In this document: positions 1 through 14,000 of the stretch, one piece after another | Layout of the letters: every line of letters begins with the position of its first letter | Position numbering within the stretch: the stretch's first letter is position 1 | From: Owenia fusiformis | Taxonomy: Eukaryota; Annelida; Polychaeta; Sabellida; Oweniidae | Length of the DNA: 64,000 nt | Direction of reading: 5' to 3' | Assembly: GCA_903813345.2 (NCBI GenBank) | Contig: CAIIXF020000012.1 | Coordinates: forward strand, 20,033,520 to 20,097,519 | Program-made: the position numbers and the translations under genes | Notes under the pieces: generated by a model | Database searches by the model: none | Told to the model about the DNA's origin: nothing | What the model saw: the letters and a program-made list of their open reading frames with translations, nothing else

Positions 1-1167
1 ATCATTACAAAATAGCACTGAAGAGGACTTTGTGATGGCGATACCATTTGATTTTTGTACAAACACAAATATTCTTTTGACCCTAGGAATTTGATTTCAA
101 TGATAATTTTACTCCCAAAATGTAAAACCTGATGAAGTCACAACAACTACAGTCTCTGTCTGGCTATAAGAAGGGTAATCTTTAGAGTTCTCTAAATATC
201 CCTTCATTTTCTGTATTTTTTAACATATTCTAATGACATTCTCACACAATATGGAATTTACAAAGCCTTATTAATCCAGTAAAATATTTAACAAAACAGA
301 AATATTTTTATTAAATGGTTTTTATAGTAGTCAATTAAGTTTTCTGGATTGATAAGTCTGTGTAGCAGAATCTGTGAAAATGTACAATATACCTAAAAAG
401 TGAAAAATAGAAGGATATCATTAGAACTTTATGATCACCCAGTATAATATGACATCCTCTTGTCTACAAAGTATATCTAATTTTCCACTGTTTTGAGAAT
501 TAAAGACTACAAAACATGAGTATTTAACTTCATAATTGGGTTAAAAATTTAAAATAAAAAGACATGAACAGTAACACACACTTGTTGTTGCACTTGAAGA
601 ATGCTATAATTCGCCACCCCATATGGGGGTGGTTGGAACAAGAAATTTTGTCATCAAGATCGCATGAAAACCATATATCTGTGTGTCTTGTCCCTAAGAT
701 CAATCCAGGAATGTTTATTGAATTAAACTTGAGCAGTTCAAAAAATCTCCACTTAGATACTTTATAATGAGATGTTCATGTAATAAATAGGACAATCAAC
801 TCTTACTAAAATAACAATAAAATAAGTGCATGCATAAATAATATTCAATACTTATGCATGTAGTGTGTAAACTGTTTAATAAAACACTATTTTGTCATTT
901 CGCAAAAACCACAATGGTGAGTTCTCATTTATGTTTTAGTTATTCCTCTAGATGTTATCATGTTCTAATCATGATTCTGCCACATGATATTTTAGATTTT
1001 GACATACCTGTAGGCCTATATATCATATCCATTGTGAATTTCAAATTCTCTAAACTAAAATTGTAAAAAGTTGTCTAGGTTAATGCTTTGACATTTAAAA
1101 TATGATGCACAATAGGACTAAAATATAACACACCTGAGCATATAGTGAATTTGACCATACATAACAT
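1..1167. other. AT-rich sequence, no supported feature
   Basis: I see no exon, RNA gene or structured repeat here. It lies beyond the 3' end of the minus-strand GMF gene (stop codon at 2014). I could not pick a convincing poly(A) signal for that gene in the few hundred bases after its stop. Confidence 0.5.
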
Positions 1168-1548
1168 CAACAAAGGACAAGTCTTGGTTTGGAGAACAGT
1201 CTCCTGGGCTAATAATTCTTTTTATGAAAAATATAGAAATATCACCTAAATTATGAATATTCAAAAGAGTAAGATGTATAAATATCACAATTGCCCTAAG
1301 CAGGGATAACTGTGCTATAGACCGATTTAATAGAATACAAGTCTCAATTTGATGAAAAAAGTTCATCGGTGTACTGCGCTAATAATGTTTTATGAAAAAT
1401 CTATAATTGTCACCCAAATTAAATTATAAATATTCAAAAGAAGACATTAGAATCTATATTATGTAAAAAATCAAAATTGTCCGAAGCAGGGATGACACTC
1501 AGTTAGAGCGATGAACTTCGTTCTCCAAACCAGAATAGTCCTTTGAGA
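1168..1548. repeat. small fold-back element with internal direct repeat
   Basis: A left arm near 1168-1200 (containing GGTTTGGAGAAC) is inverted near 1517-1546 (GTTCTCCAAACC, then TAGTCCTTTG). Between them two related stretches (about 1205-1330 and 1375-1500) share GCTAATAAT, TATGAAAAAT and ATTCAAAAGA blocks in the same orientation. No coding. Probably a non-autonomous DNA transposon. Confidence 0.5.
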
Positions 1549-1655
1549 TATTGAACATAAAATGATGTTATAAAAGTGTTGGACAGTGGGTTAAATTTGT
1601 TAATTGTTTGTGTTGATTCATATCACTGCTTTGTCTTCAATGTGTTGTGCATATG

Positions 1656-1748
1656 CAGTAAAACCAGTCTAATTCAAATGTCATTGGGACCAGCCAAAAG
1701 TGAAAATTGTTCAGATTAGAGAGGTGATTGGATAAACAGGTTTTACTG
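1656..1748. mobile_element. 93-bp MITE with CAGTAAAACC termini
   Basis: The ends are inverted: it begins CAGTAAAACCAGTCTAAT and ends GGTTTTACTG, followed by TA. The sequence looks like a miniature pogo/Tigger-type element, but that family assignment rests on remembered terminal sequence and is tentative. Confidence 0.5.
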
Positions 1749-2013
1749 TAATATATGTACAAGTGTATACTAGTGGTGATATCCTCAACATTAGAGCAAC
1801 TGGGCTTGGCACCCTGACAAATTTAAAATTTCAAGTGAAAGTATTAAAATCTGGTAAAACAAAGAATGTAAAATTAGGACTTAAAAACTTGTTGAGAAAA
1901 ATCTGGGGAGATCAGTGTCCGGTGCAAAAACTATTAGACATATGTGTGAGAACACATGGTCCCTGGATACTGGCAGTGTATATGATGTTTTGTGTGTTTA
2001 GTAAACAGCAGGA

Positions 2014-2085
2014 CTATCGAAAAAATGCCAGCTTTTTCTTAAGCCACTCTTCAGTGAATTCTTCTAAATCTCTAAGTTCAAATGC
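2014..2085 (-). CDS. GMF: GMF exon 6 (C terminus and stop)
   Basis: 72 bases after a TTATCTTTCAG acceptor, ending in TAG. It encodes [19 protein letters not shown] and the AFFR tail, matching the conserved DLTEEWL-x-KL-x-FF ending of GMF proteins. Confidence 0.93.
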   Translation of the reverse strand, partial: AFELRDLEEFTEEWLKKKLAFFR

Positions 2086-5000
2086 CTGAAAGATAAAAAG
2101 TAAAATAAAAACATCACCATGTGAAAAGTTAAGAGAAGAGTTAAAACTATGATTTTTATCAAATCAATTCATTCCCAAATGAGTGGGATCCATAGATATG
2201 AAATAAATGAATCTAGAATCTGCAGAGAGGTTGGCAAAAACATAACAAAGGAATCCTTATGGAGAGCAACTAAATCAATATTCAAGCACTCCTTCCTTCT
2301 CTACAGATTTTAAATTCTTTCGCAGCATGATTTAACCAAAATGGTGTCATAATACAGGAAATCAAGTTAAGAGTATATTTGTCCAAAACTGTTTGAAATG
2401 GTGAAACAATAGACTAAATAGATATTCATGATTGGTCTAAAAATTCTTTAGAAACCCAAATAAGTATTGAATGATTTTATAAGTTGACAAAGAAATGTAT
2501 GCCTGGGCAAGTTTTCTTCAAAATCTTTTAACCAGATAATTTTTACCTTTCATACTTTCCTTGGCAATGATTTACAATGTCAATGCTGATGAGATCTTAA
2601 CAGCCTTAAATGGATTTTCCATGGGTGTTTTATCAAATATATATGCTGGATTCTAAATCAAAGTGTGAGATAACATCAAGCTTTATACCAAGTAAATCAA
2701 TAAATAACCAAAATACCTTTGTAAGTTGGAGCGTGTTAACAAGTTCGAGCTTACTTCCAGCATACAACATATGTATCTCTGGCTTGCACCCTGCAATAAT
2801 AAAGATGAGAACCGTGGGATAATGAATGATGACAATTGCAAACAAACGGTGATATGAATTGTAGAATTGATGAAAATTCTGGAACAATGAGAATTTCAGA
2901 AAAATCATAATGAAAATAGTGTAACTAGAAAACCAGCAAGTCAAGAGTGGAAGATCCCTCATACCAATCTTTCATTGAATAAAAGCCCACTCACAGCATT
3001 TATGGTTAAAAAATACATCACATAAATGATCTAAAGAAGTTTCCAAACCTCCATAGATATACAGGTTTCATGATCTTAACATTACAAAGCAGTATGTCCA
3101 AGTTAAGTTTAATGCCAGTAACAAAACATATTTATTTATCAGATCACTCCTCATTCCGAATATTTCATGATATGAATAACCAGGCAAAAGTCTCCTTTTA
3201 GCAAAGTCTACACTCATGACATGACATACGACGGTATATCATAAAGTTCTCATAATGATATGTCATGGGTGTATAACCTGAATTAATGCAATATTAACGT
3301 TTAAGAATAAAATGTCAAATAAATAAAATTAAATGGCAGCCATTTTGAATTTCATATGGTTAACCCTTTGAAAGTAACATGGTCTCCCATAGAGAAAGGT
3401 TATTTTTACTCAAAATGGGATCCATTTTGATTTGAGCATCCACATTAAAGGAAATCCTCCTTCAACAAAGGTCCTATCCCCATAAGGCCCCTGCCAATAA
3501 TATCTTAGCCAAATAAGAACCAGAACAAATAGTTCACTTTATTGAGTTGAATACCTGTGCATTCAAATGTGAAGCAGGGGATCATCTTGTGAAAGTGTCA
3601 CATGTATTCATTTTAAAGTGGAGTGAAATATTTGTTTTATTATATCACTGTCTGTCATTGTCCGTTGATTCCATGGCCATTTACGACGCTGCAGTCTTTA
3701 TGTCTCACTTCACAAAGATTGTTATAATTTTGTATTCAGTTCACGTTTTACCACATTTCGCCTGTATCACTTCCAATACCTCCATCCAATCAACAAAAAC
3801 TGAGATCGATCATTTAGCTGATTTTTTGTGTTACTGGTATGTACATTTTCAATTAATTTAAACTTCCTTCATAAGCAATACGTTTAAATCCTTTCTTTTA
3901 TGTCATTTCGACTTACACTGAATGAAAGCAAATTCTTTGAAAATTCCCAGGGAGCGTGGGATATCGCTAGATATTCAATTGTTGTCTTATCTGATTAGCA
4001 TGGGGCTATTGAATACAGTCAGATATTCCATGGCATGTGACCCAGTTTTGATCAATCATACAGTTGCTGGCTAGAGAGTAATCACGCGGTACTAACTCAC
4101 CAGGGTGTATCTAAACCAAAATGCTCCGCAAAACCGTTAATTTGAATTTCAAACCTACCCTTTCTTTGGAAAATCAATGATTGTGAGTCTGTTCCATTAA
4201 AACCTTCATAGAAATACCTTTCATTCGAGACATCACTATTGTGTACAGAGTCACTCGTTTTAGCAGCGTTTTGGTCCCCAGATGTGAGAAGTTGCAAATC
4301 TTCAGGGATTTCAACCAAAAGCCTTGATATCTCGCCAGTTCTTTTATTTTTCTCCCTTAGAAACCCTAACCATGTGATAAAACATGATGATAATTAAAAT
4401 TCAGCGCGGTTGAAATTAGAGCTGAATTATTTTATTTCTGATTGGTTTAACGTCCTATGTTATTGAAATCGAACGTGATTTGAAAAGCGTTCGCTTGAAT
4501 GGTTACTGTTATGTATCTGGTTTCAGTACTGGTCATTAAGATATCTGATACCCTTAACTGAGATTACCATGCTTATAGCAGACACTTGTAAGTCTGGCTT
4601 CCTACTAGAAACACATTAACTATGTAGTTCTTATATTATGTTTGATGTATAATAAAGTCTTGATACAAAACACAACATGGTGTCAGATGTGGTCTCACAT
4701 GAATAAGTAGATCAGAGACATTAACAATGGCAAGTGGATACTCAAAGATAGTGAAGGAATTAGACTTTTATGGCCCTAATCTCTCAGAAGATTGGAAGAG
4801 ATGGAGAGAACTTATTGAATTAATGTTTGATTCTCCTGATGCCACAAAATGGAAAGAGCAAGAGAAAGCCGCTCAAATTCTCCTTCTTATCGGCGAGAAA
4901 GGAAGGGACATTTGCAGATCGTGGATTGCCACTGGGGTACTTTCGGAATCACAAAAGAAGGAGTCTAAAACCCTCCTTGATAAGTTTGAGGAATATTGTA

Positions 5001-8000
5001 CGCCCAAGAAAAACAGGTCAATCCAGAGGAAAATGTTCTATGAATGCTACCAGTCGAAGGATGAGTCTATTGACGAGTTTGTTACAAAACTTAGACTTAT
5101 TGGCAGAGACTGTAAATTCCCCGATCTTGACGAGATGATCGCCGACATGATATTGACACATTGCCATTCAACACAAGTCCAAGAGAAGCTACTAAGATAC
5201 GAGGAGGACCTCACATTAGACCATGCTCTAAAGATAGCACGCTTATACGAGCAGAGTAACGTCCATAAGAACTCTCTAAATTCCCGCACAGAAAGTGGAC
5301 ATGGGGAAGTCAGTATTGTAAAGAAGTCGCAGTCACAAAGGTGTGACAACTGTGGACTTATACATAGAGGAGGCACATGTCCTGCGGCTAATGAGCAGTG
5401 TAACGGATGTTTAAAATTCGGGCATTTTAAAAGATGTTGCCGTAGTGGGAAATCTAGTGAAAAGGACTCTAGACAACGGAGGCAAGGCAAATCTGGAAAA
5501 CGTAGAAACCCCCGAATAGTGAACCAGGTGGAGGAATCAGTATCTTCAGAAGATGAAGTGTACTTGGGATCTGTAACCACTGAAATCCCAGACACCCAGA
5601 CATCAAAGATAGCCCAGATTCCCGCCAAAACCCCAGATATACCCAACTCAAAATCCTGGATTATACAACTAAAAACAGGTGGGCACACCCTTACTGCTAA
5701 GGTGGACACAGGTGCCCAGGCCAATGTGATCTCACATGCACTGTTCAAGAGGTTAAGACACCCCCCTATGAAAGCTTCTACCACAAGGCTATTTACCTAC
5801 AACAGGCAGCCCCTGGACGTCATGGGTGAATGTGATATGCCTTGTAACTTTGAAGGGATAAACTACAAAGTGAGATTCATAGTAATTAAGGAGAAAGCTG
5901 ACACTTTAATTAGTCTGCAATCAGCTATTCTCTTTGGCTTAGTATCCAGAAGGAACATTTCTACAGTTGGCTCTGACAGCACACTGACCACAGACCAGTT
6001 GGTGTCGAATTACAGCTATTTATTTGAAGGCCTAGGCTGTCTGCCTAGCAAAGTGCACATTACCCTTGAAGAAAATGTCACGCCTGTAGTACACCCCCCT
6101 TACAAGGTAGCTGTTCATCAGAGAGACAAATTGAAAACTGAATTAGAGCGAATGCAAAAACAAGGAGTAATTGCCAAAGTGGATGAGCCTACTGATTGGG
6201 TGAATAATATAGTTTTGGTTGAGAAGAGCGACAAATCTCTTAGGATATGCCTTGATCCTGCAAACCTAAACAAAGTTATTAAAAGGGAACCATACCCTAC
6301 TGCCACAACAGAAGAGATCAGCACAAGATTGAAAGGTGCTACGAGGTTTACCAAATTGGATGCGACAACCTCATTTTGGCAACTTGAACTTGATCACGAG
6401 AGTTCGTTGCTTACTTGCTTCAACACACCCTTTGGACGATATCGATTTACGCGTCTGCCATATGGACTAAACATATCTACTGAAAAGTTCCAGATGGAAG
6501 TGTGTAAAGTTCTAGAAGGAATAGATGGCGTTGAAGTCCAAGTGGATGATATATTGATTTCTGGCAAAGATGAGGAACAGCTTAAGCATCGAATGGAAGC
6601 AGTGTTCCAAAGAGCAAGTGAGAACAACCTCAAGTTTAACAGGAAGAAATGCCAGTTTAATGTGCCATCAGTCACATATGTAGGACATACATGGTCGAGA
6701 GATGGACTGAGTATCCCGGATGATCGGATAAAAGCGATAGTTGAGATGAAAACCCCTACAGATAAACAATCACTGAGTCGATTCCTTGGCATGGTGAATT
6801 ATGTTGCCAAGTTTGTACCACGCTTATCAGAGCTAAATGCTCCCTTGCGAGAACTACTGAAAGAGGATATTATATTCGAATGGAATAAGCCACAGATAGA
6901 AGCCTATGAGCAGCTGAAAAAGCTTATAACTACAGCGCCAGTTCTCAAGTTTTACGACCCCAATAAGCCATCAGTGCTGAATGTAGACTCTTCGAAAGAT
7001 GGTCTTGGAGCTGTCCTACTACAGGATGATATGCCTGTATGCTACGCGTCAAAATCGCTCACCCCTGCCCAACAAAACTACTCCCAAATAGAGAAAGAGA
7101 TGACGAGTATATGTTTTGGAGCAACTAAGTTTCACCAATACCTCTATGGTAAGCCCTTTGTCGTGGAAACTGATCACAAGCCCCTGGAGGTGATCGCAAA
7201 GAAAGCTCTAAATAAAGCCCCAGCTCGATTACAAAGAATGCTTTTGCAAATGCAAAAGTACGATGTCACAATCAAGTGGAAACCTGGAAAAGACATGGTT
7301 ATATCAGACACTCTCAGCAGAGCATGTGTAGACAGTGACACAGAAAGCTCGAAAATTATTGCTTCTATCATGAACGACATTGATCGACAAGCAGATGGAT
7401 TACTTCAAGCTTTACCCATGTCTAAACCAAAACAGCAAGAGTACAGGAACGCGACCTCGAATGACCCTGTACTGCAACGCATTATGGAATATTGCAGAAT
7501 TGGATGGCCTGAAAAGACTGATGTACATGAGTCAGTCATGCCATATTACACCTTTCATGATGAACTTAGTACAGTTGATGGTCTCGTGTTCACAGGCCTG
7601 AAACTGGTAATTCCCACATCAATGAGAGACGAAGTAAAGTCGCTTATCCATGAAAACCATATGGGAATCGTTAAAACAAAATCCATAGCAAGAGAGACAC
7701 TCTTTTGGCCCAACATGAATTCCCAGATCGAGGATATGATAAAAAACTGTGACATTTGCAAAACCCACAGAAATGCAAATCAAAGAGAACCTATGATTCC
7801 ACATGAGGTTCCTATGCGCCCCTGGGAAAAGATAGGTGTTGACCTATTCTCACATAACAACAAGGATTACCTAATTGGAGTAGACTACTACAGCAAGTAC
7901 CCTGAGCTGTACTCACTCACCAGCACCAAGGCAAAACCCATCATAAATTGCCTAAAAGCCTCGTTCAGCAGAAATGGTATTCCCCAAACAGTATTCAGTG

Positions 8001-11000
8001 ACAATGGTCCACCATTTCAATCATCAGAATATGTAAAATTCAGCGAAGACTACAACTTCGACATTGCTACATCGAGCCCGAATCTAGCAAATAGCAATGG
8101 CCAAATTGAAAGGACAATACAGACTGTAAAAAATATTATCAGAAAATCAGATGATATTTTCACAGCCATGCTGAATTTGAGAAACACCCCAATTGATGCG
8201 AAGATCAACAAATCCCCAGCAGAATTACTTATGGGTAGAAAATTGCGATCTAAAATTCCTACAAGTGATGTTCTACTGAATCCCCAAAGCCCAGATCCCA
8301 ACGTTCGCACAAAACTTCAGCAGAAAAAGCAGATGGAGAAGAGAAAGTATGACCTCCGCGCTCGTCCCCTTGCCCCTCTTCAACCTAATACCCCTGTCAA
8401 AGTCCGTGAGAAAAGGAACAATAAATACATCTGGAGAAATGCAACAGTGACTGAGAAACTAGATTCGCCCAGATCATATCTAGTTGAAACCCCAGATGGA
8501 GGACAATTTAGAAGGAATAGGAGACATTTAATTCCAGCATAAAATGTGTGAAATGACTGTCAATAATATAGTGTAGACCCAAGACTGGAAGTGAAATGGA
8601 AATATACATATTTGCAATGAAGGTCAAGGATAGACCAAATTAGCATATCAAAATAAACATTGTAGTAAGACTGTAGTAAACTCCCAAATTAGCATATCAA
8701 AATAAACATTGTAGTAAGACTGTAGTAAACTCTTAGGTCAAGAACCTCATTAGCATGTTGTACAAACATATGCACTGGACATTTTATCAATGAATACTAA
8801 AGTTCATGAGACAGGTCAGATAGTTCAAATTACATGGCTAGTAAAGTTTAAATGAGCTCCCTTACAAAATATTCAGAATTAGTAATGATCATATTTCAAT
8901 GAGATGACTGTTAAAGTTTAATTTGTTTTTAAACTAAAAGAAGGGAGATGTTATGTATCTGGTTTCAGTACTGGTCATTAAGATATCTGATACCCTTAAC
9001 TGAGATTACCATGCTTATAGCAGACACTTGTAAGTCTGGCTTCCTACTAGAAACACATTAACTATGTAGTTCTTATATTATGTTTGATGTATAATAAAGT
9101 CTTGATACAAAACACAACAGTTACGAGTATATCGAGTGATATAAAAGGATTCGGTTGAATGAATTCACGCATTCTGCTTGTAGCAAGCCTGCGTTTAGAA
9201 ATTCTAAAATCCTAATAATTATAACATATTGTTTGGATTTTGATTTTTCGAGGAGACATACCTTTTGTCCAATCAAAGTCCAAAATACTTTGGATTGGTT
9301 TTAACGGTGTCATGTCGAATTATTAATATGGAGTGTTCCAAACTTATTATATCGTTTTGAGAAAATGATATTGAATTAAGAGCGCCATTTGCTCGATCTA
9401 TAGATTTAGTACTTTGAATGTACAGTTGTATTGTATTTTAAACAGATCAAAGTTGAAAAGCTTACAAAACTGTTAATATTCAAGCGTTTAATTAAAACGT
9501 TGAACTTTACAGCTTTGATGACAATTGATCATCATTTTTCGGTTGTTAGATTTAGATGTATCATTTCGTGACCTACATATCGGCTTTATGCGTGAAACAC
9601 TGTTAATTGAGCATCGTAAATTAACAACAGGGGATCGAGTTGATTTTGAATGGGGGTATGGAACCTGAATGTTCCTTGCAAAAGTGAAACTCAGCATCGT
9701 GGCTGTTATAACGTAGACATCATGGTCGTTATTAAATACCCAGAAGCATTGCAAAATAACTCCATTCTATTTCGTTTTTCCTTATTGTACCATGTATTGC
9801 TTGCACCTAATAAACGCAGCTGCTAGCTCGCACTTCATCCATAATATAAGTGGTATGATATTATGTTGGCTTTTGGGATGGAGGACGTGTTTAATTAAGA
9901 AATAACATCTGTTCTCAACTTGTTCACTGTATTTCACCACACATTCAAACATTTTAATGTACCCTGAACTGGCCAAAAGTGTCTTTGGTGAATCAATGGA
10001 GCCCTTTGTCACATTTTCTGAACATGCCACTTCAAAGTCCCATTGCTTTAAATGCTTAGCCTTGCTACACTTAGCACAGGAGTAATTCTTGTAAATACAT
10101 GTAATTACTGTTAACTTTGATTATATAGGCACCATTTCTGTAAATTCACTGGCATCATTTTCACATTTTGACCATGTGTTGTCATAGGGGTAATCATCAG
10201 AACAGATGCTTTGGATATCCTGTTTATGACAATAGTTCCATATTCTCTGCAACCTTGTTATGGAGATAGCCATGGAGAAGATGTGTCAATACTTTCAGTT
10301 TCATCATTATTTCCAATTTAAGTGTCCCCAATAATATCAGTATTACGGTTTCTTGAACCTTTTCTGAAGTATTTTGTGTTCAAAAGTCCCTCTAATCTGA
10401 TGTTTTCTTTGTTCTGGTCTTAACTGTTGGAACGCAATGATATGTGACTACAACAGGAGTAGTTATATCTGAGTCTGACTGTATACATGCAGTTATACCA
10501 GAATTCTTGATTTCTGCTAAAGTTATATTTGGATTCTCATTTCCTGTTGATTTGCTTGTGAGCCCACCACTATTTTCAGTTAGTGCTCTAACTGCAAATG
10601 CACTTCTTCATGTTCTTCTGTCAAGTGTCACAATGATACATGTTATATGTTAAAAGTACTGGCTTATACTTTTGTTGACTCATTCCCGTTATTGTCCTTA
10701 ATGGTTGCTTCAAGATAATTTGTTCAAGATGCTGCTACTATTATAAACCGTCTGTTTTATATAAAATACATTAACTTCTGTAGTATTCTTTTTTATTGTT
10801 TCCTGTTCTTATTATCGCCAACTTGTCATATTTATCATGTTTATATTCTACCTGCATTTATTAATCAAACTAATTGTATATAATTGGATTAGTTCCTAAA
10901 TCACCTATTAGTAAAACAATAACATGTCATTAATGGCATTAATAGATTATAATCAGGATGATGAAAAGTGTTATCAACACTACTGAATATAAGAACTCTT

Positions 11001-14000
11001 TGTATCGTTTTTGTTAATTGCATGTATAAGTAGATTGCGTGTTAGACCATCAAATTAATCCATTCATATTTCCATTTTGAGAGTTATCCATCACTATGTA
11101 AGAAATATCTAACTGCAAAGTCTTATCTACAGCTTTTCAGGCAAACTGTTTGACAGATCCATTTAAAATTTTGAAGAATGATTCTTTGTTTGAGAATCTT
11201 GAAATAATTAGTTTTTGGACATTCTTGGTAAATGTTTAAACACTCACAAAACTGTAAGTTCTGAAATGTTGTTTTTTTGATAATTGATATAAAAGTCCCG
11301 TGTGTCAAGTTATCCTGGGACAAAATTTGAAAGTTGTCGCAATCTACTTGCTACAATACCCAGGGAGATATGCCGAGTACTAAAATGGTACTCATGGGAT
11401 TTTAACGCTAACTGAGTACTCATTTCAGACTTTCAGTAAATATTAGTACTAAATGAGCACTTATAACATGAGTACTGATTTATTGCATGTTTTAGTGAGT
11501 ACTCATATCATGAGTGATAAAATAGTACTAATAAAATTGGTTTTTCAGCACTAAATGAGTATTAATATCATGAATTAGTACTAAATTAGCACTCGTGACA
11601 TGAGTGCACTTTTGCCAGAGTGCTAATTCAGTACTTATTGAGTAATCAGCATATCTCCCTGTGTAGGATATAGTTGATGGAGCTAAGTGCGGAATGAAAT
11701 GCACCAAAACTGCTATTTTAGCTCTCAACCAGACATAGAAATGCACATACAGAGGTTCTCTATATCTGTACTGAAACTTCATTTGTTGGAATAACAATGA
11801 TGACATGTATATACAAATAATGCGATGGTGAAAGTTGTGAAATAATGATGATAAAGTAAATTGCTTACCACTTGGACTTATAAATATGAAACAAAGTGGA
11901 TATGAGATCCTGCCATCTCCATGATGATAGACATAGCTATAAGCAACATATCTGGGTAGATGTTCTGGCAATTCCGCCTGTAGCTCCTCTATAGTAATGT
12001 TATCCTAAGAAAATACAAATTTTGAAGCATCTAAATATGAGGTAAACATCACAATAATTTCAAAAAATGTTTGGACATTTTAGGATTGATATTTTCTGTA
12101 GCTTTATGAAAAACATCTTTAATAATAGACAGATACATGTACCATATACAGGGTGTGCCAAATAAAACGCAATTTTCATGTCACCATCACAAGTGTTGAC
12201 ATATTCTTATGGTCTCCAACATTTTTGTGATTGTAGTTTTATAGTGTCAGTGGTCCTTAGTAATCAAATAATGTAATAAATAATGCTTTGGCAAGAAAAT
12301 TCTGATAGATTTTATGAAAAAATATGTATTTTCTCATGATATACCACATGTAAATGTGACAAGATTGCAACATATTTCAAACTAAAGTGCTAGATTGCAG
12401 CATCAAGTCTCATTTGAAGTGCAAATTATGATTTTGAGGCAAATATCAAAATATTAAAGCATTTTTTAAAAAGTGACATTTTTGCCCACCATGTAATATG
12501 GTATGGAAAATGATTTCAGACCATATATTGACCATGACTATTTTCTGAGCATAATCACACAATATATTTTCTTTCAACATTAAAACATTTACCTCAGATT
12601 TGTTTTCCTTTTTTCCCATTTTTTAAACATACATGTGTTAATCAGTTCATACACTTTGTCAATAATTTCTGAATTAGTAGGTTGTTGAAATAGGATAAAA
12701 TCCAGAACCACATATTCAATGTTATTTATTAAATTGCTTGTTCAATAATTTATTCATAAAACAAAATATGATTGTGACTGTCTAAACCACTTTCTATCCA
12801 TACATGGTTCTTATACTCACCTCATATTCTTCGTCAAGAATAATCATATAATTTGTTGAATCTATTTTCACTGAAAGTAGACAAAATTTAGACTGGTTAA
12901 ATTAGTCCATGGTATGAAATCTCTAGGACGTCTAATAAATGAGCTGGTAGCACACTTTAGCGCAGCGATATTTGACCTCACATTAGCATACCTACATATG
13001 TCCCCTAATAATTTTTATTATAACCGTTTAATATACTTCCGGCTTTAAGGCTGAATTATGCCTGCCATTAACAGAGGTAAAAAAAATTCCAAAAAATAAA
13101 CTTCCAAACTTTCACAATTTGGAGTACACAATGCAATAGCAAATAATATAACATGATTTTGAGTATATGATTTCGGTTTCTAAGCTAAAAGTTTGAGGTT
13201 ATTTTTCTTATCAATACCAAAAGATTATGTCATCAGTGTATCGACATTTTGTATTGTTTCTCGGGTATTAATAAGATAAATGCTACAAATGAATCACTTT
13301 CATATTAGAATGACAAATGCTTAAATTATGCTAGTTTTTCACAAAATGGGTCTCAATACGTTTTAAGATATGAACTTTTATTCAGCGGTGAACATTATCA
13401 ATAAAGGTGGGCCTATTGCTCTTCCTTGACTAATTGCGACTACAGCTAAAATTCTATTTCTCGTAGTTAGATATAGCTCAGTTGCTTATGAAACAACCAT
13501 CAAGACTTGGTCGAATTCATGAATAATTGAGAAAAATCATTATCATTATCTTCCTAAAATTTGATTATATCCTTCGGTAAGGTCAAAGAAGAAACAACCA
13601 TCAGAAAACTTGATTATAGCCACAACTAATGTCGAGGAAGAATTGTAAGGCGTTCGACTGCATATGACTCTAATTGATTATTAGACATGCCCTTGGAATA
13701 TATGAACATGCAAATACCTCTGTAACATCGAATTAGATATGAATCTTACCTATTTGTTATTGTATTATGTTTTATAAAAATCAACAATAATTTGTTGTTA
13801 GACCCTTTACGATTATATGGAAAAATTCTGGTTATAAAATGTTTTAACTGGTAAGAAAACTAATACGTTCCCAATCAAGAAAAATTACCTAAATATTCCA
13901 TACAATTTTGTTGAATCGGTTTAGCTCATATTTGAAAAATCAAACAAAATCTGAAAAACACACTTGTGTAATTACATTAATTAAACACCGACGTCCGACA

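Larger units (their letters stand above)
4507..9119 (+). mobile_element. complete Ty3/Gypsy LTR retrotransposon
   Basis: A 4,613-bp element with identical 171-bp LTRs (TG...CA ends), flanked by the 5-bp target duplication GTTAC (4502-4506 and 9120-9124). It has a primer-binding site directly after the 5' LTR, a purine tract directly before the 3' LTR and one uninterrupted gag-pol frame. The domain order protease-RT-RNase H-integrase and the two zinc knuckles fit Ty3/Gypsy, probably the Mag-like lineage with fused gag-pol. It sits in GMF intron 4 in antisense orientation. Reading it base by base I find no difference between the LTRs, which implies a very recent insertion. Confidence 0.97.

Noticed and set aside
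3547-3861. 104-codon plus-strand frame with internal ATG and possible donor
   Set aside because: No recognisable protein and no partner exon; it starts from a non-ATG codon. I could not separate it from chance.
5047-5784. 245-codon minus-strand frame within gag-pol
   Set aside because: Shadow of the Gypsy gag/protease region, which has clear motifs on the plus strand.
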